A stretch of 7,936 bases of DNA from Actinomycetota bacterium (lineage in GTDB: Bacteria > Actinomycetota > Actinomycetes > Actinomycetales > Microbacteriaceae): the NCBI GenBank assembly GCA_009704155.1, contig WLES01000031.1:1-7936 (forward strand), given 5' to 3'. The notes under the pieces are model-generated. The model had not been told where the DNA came from, did no database searches, and saw nothing but the letters and a program-made list of their open reading frames with translations. Of the stretch, positions 6,499 to 7,936 are shown one piece after another (position 1 is the first letter of the stretch; every line of letters begins with the position of its first letter). The position numbers and the translations under genes are program-made.

Positions 6499-7208
6499 CG
6501 TCGTTGCTGTGGCTAGACACCGCGGAATCCACTAACGCGGTTGTTCGCGACGGAAACTTTCGCCACGGAGACGCGGTGGCGACGGTCAATCAGACCGCGG
6601 GACGCGGTCGAATCGGTCGTCAGTGGCTCGAGGTGCCGGGACGCGGATTAGCGATCTCGCTGAAACTCGTCCAGAACGAGATCGCCGACACCGTTCCGCT
6701 CACGCTTGTTCCGCTCGTGGCGGGTGCAGCGCTTGTTGATGTACTAGACGCCGTCGCACCGGGGGCGCCAATCTGGATGAAATGGCCGAACGACGTCTAT
6801 CTCGCAGAACACAAAGTGGCTGGCGTGCTCACGGAGATGGGCGAATCGACAGGCATCGTCGTTGGGGTCGGTGTCAACATCTCCCACACAGCAGCTGAGT
6901 TACCGCTCGCCACAGCGACGTCGCTATCTATCCATGGCATTCAGATCGATGCGCTGACACTCGCTGAGCGCTGGTTGGAACGTTTTTTCATTCTCGTCAA
7001 CGACACGGCGACAGACGCAAGGATTGAGCACATCCGGGGTCGGCTGGGGCTCATCGGGGAAAAGGTCACCGTTGAGATGCCAGACAATTCCGTCGTGTTC
7101 GGGACGGTGACGGAGCTCGCTGACTCCGGCGCACTGGTCGTCGATGACGGAAATCATCTCGTCACCGTTTTTGCCGGCGACGTGCGAACGCTCCGTCCAC
7201 GCCGATAA
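6495..7208 (+). CDS. birA: Biotin-[acetyl-CoA-carboxylase] ligase
   Basis: This 237-residue protein activates biotin with ATP to biotinyl-5'-AMP and transfers it to the carrier lysine, here most likely Lys553 of AccA in the same window. Visible motifs are ESTN (11-14), the biotin/adenylate-binding loop GRGRIGRQW (36-44), KWPNDV (96-101), HKVAGVLTEM (106-115) containing the likely catalytic lysine, and IVVGVGVNI (121-129). A C-terminal SH3-like domain covers about 185-237. It starts directly with the catalytic domain and has no N-terminal winged-helix DNA-binding domain, so it is a monofunctional ligase that cannot repress transcription as E. coli BirA does. The GTG start overlaps the accE stop (GTGA) and has no clear Shine-Dalgarno, which suggests coupled translation. 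That ties ligase synthesis to accD and accE. Confidence 0.95.
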   Translation: MTSLLWLDTAESTNAVVRDGNFRHGDAVATVNQTAGRGRIGRQWLEVPGRGLAISLKLVQNEIADTVPLTLVPLVAGAALVDVLDAVAPGAPIWMKWPNDVYLAEHKVAGVLTEMGESTGIVVGVGVNISHTAAELPLATATSLSIHGIQIDALTLAERWLERFFILVNDTATDARIEHIRGRLGLIGEKVTVEMPDNSVVFGTVTELADSGALVVDDGNHLVTVFAGDVRTLRPRR

Positions 7209-7217
7209 CCCCTCAAG

Positions 7218-7223
7218 TAGGCT
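7218..7223 (+). promoter_or_regulatory. Predicted -10 hexamer (TAGGCT) of purK
   Basis: TAGGCT lies in the 46-nt gap between birA and purK, within the decamer GTAGGCTGGA (7217-7226) that also precedes the methyltransferase gene at 3375-3384. Transcription would start near 7230 and leave a leader of about 25 nt. No good -35 is visible 16-19 nt upstream; that stretch lies in the end of birA. Confidence 0.4.
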
Positions 7224-7224
7224 G

Positions 7225-7241
7225 GAACGAGAAGCCCGTTC
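7225..7241. repeat. Inverted repeat around the predicted purK transcription start
   Basis: GAACG (7225-7229) and CGTTC (7237-7241) form a perfect 5-bp inverted repeat with a 7-nt spacer, just after the -10 and across the predicted start of transcription. This is a reasonable place for an operator, but the arms are short and could occur by chance. No T tract follows, so a terminator for birA is not supported. Confidence 0.25.
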
Positions 7242-7248
7242 GAAGGAG
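7242..7248 (+). promoter_or_regulatory. Ribosome binding site of purK
   Basis: GAAGGAG ends 6 nt before the ATG at 7255. It is the only strong, well-spaced Shine-Dalgarno before any gene start in the window and fixes the purK start. It contrasts with the apparently leaderless or coupled starts of the other genes. Confidence 0.75.
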
Positions 7249-7254
7249 CACCGC

Positions 7255-7936
7255 ATGACCGTCATTGGTGTTATCGGTGGAGGGCAACTCGCGCGAATGA
7301 TGATTGGTCCAGCCATCGAACTCGGGATCGAGTTACGCGTCCTCGCCGAGACGGAACTCTCGTCAGCGAGAGACAGGGCAACGGCAATCGGTGATTACCG
7401 CGATGTGAACACAGTTCTTGCCTTCGCAGCCGGAGTCGATGTGATCACCTTCGACCACGAGCATGTTCCGACCGACGTTCTCGCCGCTGTGGAAGCGACC
7501 GGTGTGCCGATTCACCCCCGCCCTTCGGCGCTCGCCGTCGCACAGGACAAAATTCACATGCGACGCGTCCTCGACGAATTGGGACTGCCTGTGCCGATCT
7601 GGGCTCATGCAGAGAGCTCCTCTGCGGTGGACGAATTCATCGCGGCTCGGGGTGGTCGGGCAGTGGCGAAGACTCCGCGCGGTGGATACGACGGCAAAGG
7701 GGTTGCCGTGATCACGTCGTCGAGTGACATCTCGCACTGGTTGGACCGCGGGCCGGTTCTTCTCGAAGAATGTGTCGACTTTTCGCGCGAACTCGCTCAG
7801 TTGGTTGCGCGGAGGCCGTCCGGCGACACCCTGACGTGGCCGGTTATTGCCACAATTCAATCTGACGGCGTGTGCACGGAAGCAGTATTGCCAGCTCCGA
7901 AGGCGAGCCAACGGCTGATTGATGAAGCTGCTCAAC
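7255..7936 (+). CDS. purK: N5-carboxyaminoimidazole ribonucleotide synthase PurK (3' end outside window)
   Basis: This is an ATP-grasp enzyme of purine synthesis that makes N5-CAIR from aminoimidazole ribonucleotide, ATP and bicarbonate, for PurE to rearrange. The first 227 residues are visible, out of about 370-400 in the family. The nucleotide-binding N-terminus reads IGVIGGGQLARMM (4-16). DHEHVP (67-72) corresponds to the family's EFENVP-like motif. QDKIHMRRVLDELGLPVP (97-114) opens the ATP-grasp domain, KTPRGGYDGKGV (139-150) is the glycine-rich ATP loop, and LLEECVDFSREL (169-180) and WPVIATIQSDGVCTEAVLPAP (195-215) follow. The ATG at 7255 is supported by the ribosome binding site and the N-terminal motif. 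It follows birA by 46 nt on the same strand with its own promoter, and the reading frame stays open to the window edge. A purE gene may follow, but this cannot be seen. Confidence 0.95.
   Translation, partial: MTVIGVIGGGQLARMMIGPAIELGIELRVLAETELSSARDRATAIGDYRDVNTVLAFAAGVDVITFDHEHVPTDVLAAVEATGVPIHPRPSALAVAQDKIHMRRVLDELGLPVPIWAHAESSSAVDEFIAARGGRAVAKTPRGGYDGKGVAVITSSSDISHWLDRGPVLLEECVDFSRELAQLVARRPSGDTLTWPVIATIQSDGVCTEAVLPAPKASQRLIDEAAQ

Overview
The window reads as a compact stretch of an actinobacterial chromosome, most likely from the family Microbacteriaceae. The protein sequences are of that type: a fused biotin carboxylase/biotin carrier subunit, an acyl-CoA carboxylase beta subunit ending in HGNIPL, a small epsilon subunit, an LpdA-type quinone reductase and an actinobacterial TRAM-domain methyltransferase. 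By eye the GC content is in the mid-to-high 50s percent. That is low for soil Microbacteriaceae and would suit a lower-GC, streamlined freshwater lineage (Luna type); this placement is inference only.

Layout: (1) 1-914, plus strand, the 3' part of lpdA, cut by the window edge. It converges with almost no gap on (2) a minus-strand pair, maf (3354-2737) followed by the carboxylase alpha subunit gene accA (2693-921). (3) A 33-bp divergent gap separates maf from a plus-strand TRAM-domain RNA methyltransferase gene (3388-4644). (4) A plus-strand cluster follows: accD beta subunit (4679-6268), accE epsilon subunit (6268-6498) and birA biotin ligase (6495-7208), joined by TAATG and GTGA overlaps. 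(5) purK (7255 onward) has its own promoter and ribosome binding site and runs off the right edge. No gap without a gene exceeds 50 bases. I see no RNA genes, mobile elements or CRISPR.

How the genes work together: AccA carries biotin on Lys553 and carboxylates it with ATP and bicarbonate. AccD moves the carboxyl group to an acyl-CoA, AccE stabilises or stimulates the complex, and BirA attaches the biotin. Carrier, transferase, accessory subunit and ligase for malonyl-CoA or methylmalonyl-CoA production therefore all lie within about 6.3 kb, although accA and accD are on opposite strands. maf (nucleotide pool sanitation), the RNA methyltransferase, lpdA and purK are housekeeping neighbours; a birA/acc/maf/purK neighbourhood is also known from mycobacteria.

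I do not see a previously undescribed system here. The most interesting signals are regulatory. Four genes (accA, maf, the methyltransferase and accD) have a TAnnnT -10 hexamer ending only 6-7 nt before the start codon, which predicts leaderless mRNAs. At three of these a TGAC-core -35 lies exactly 17 nt upstream. The accA promoter also contains a perfect 6-2-6 palindrome between its -35 and -10. In AccD, an Ile sits at the position known to control acetyl- versus propionyl-CoA choice.
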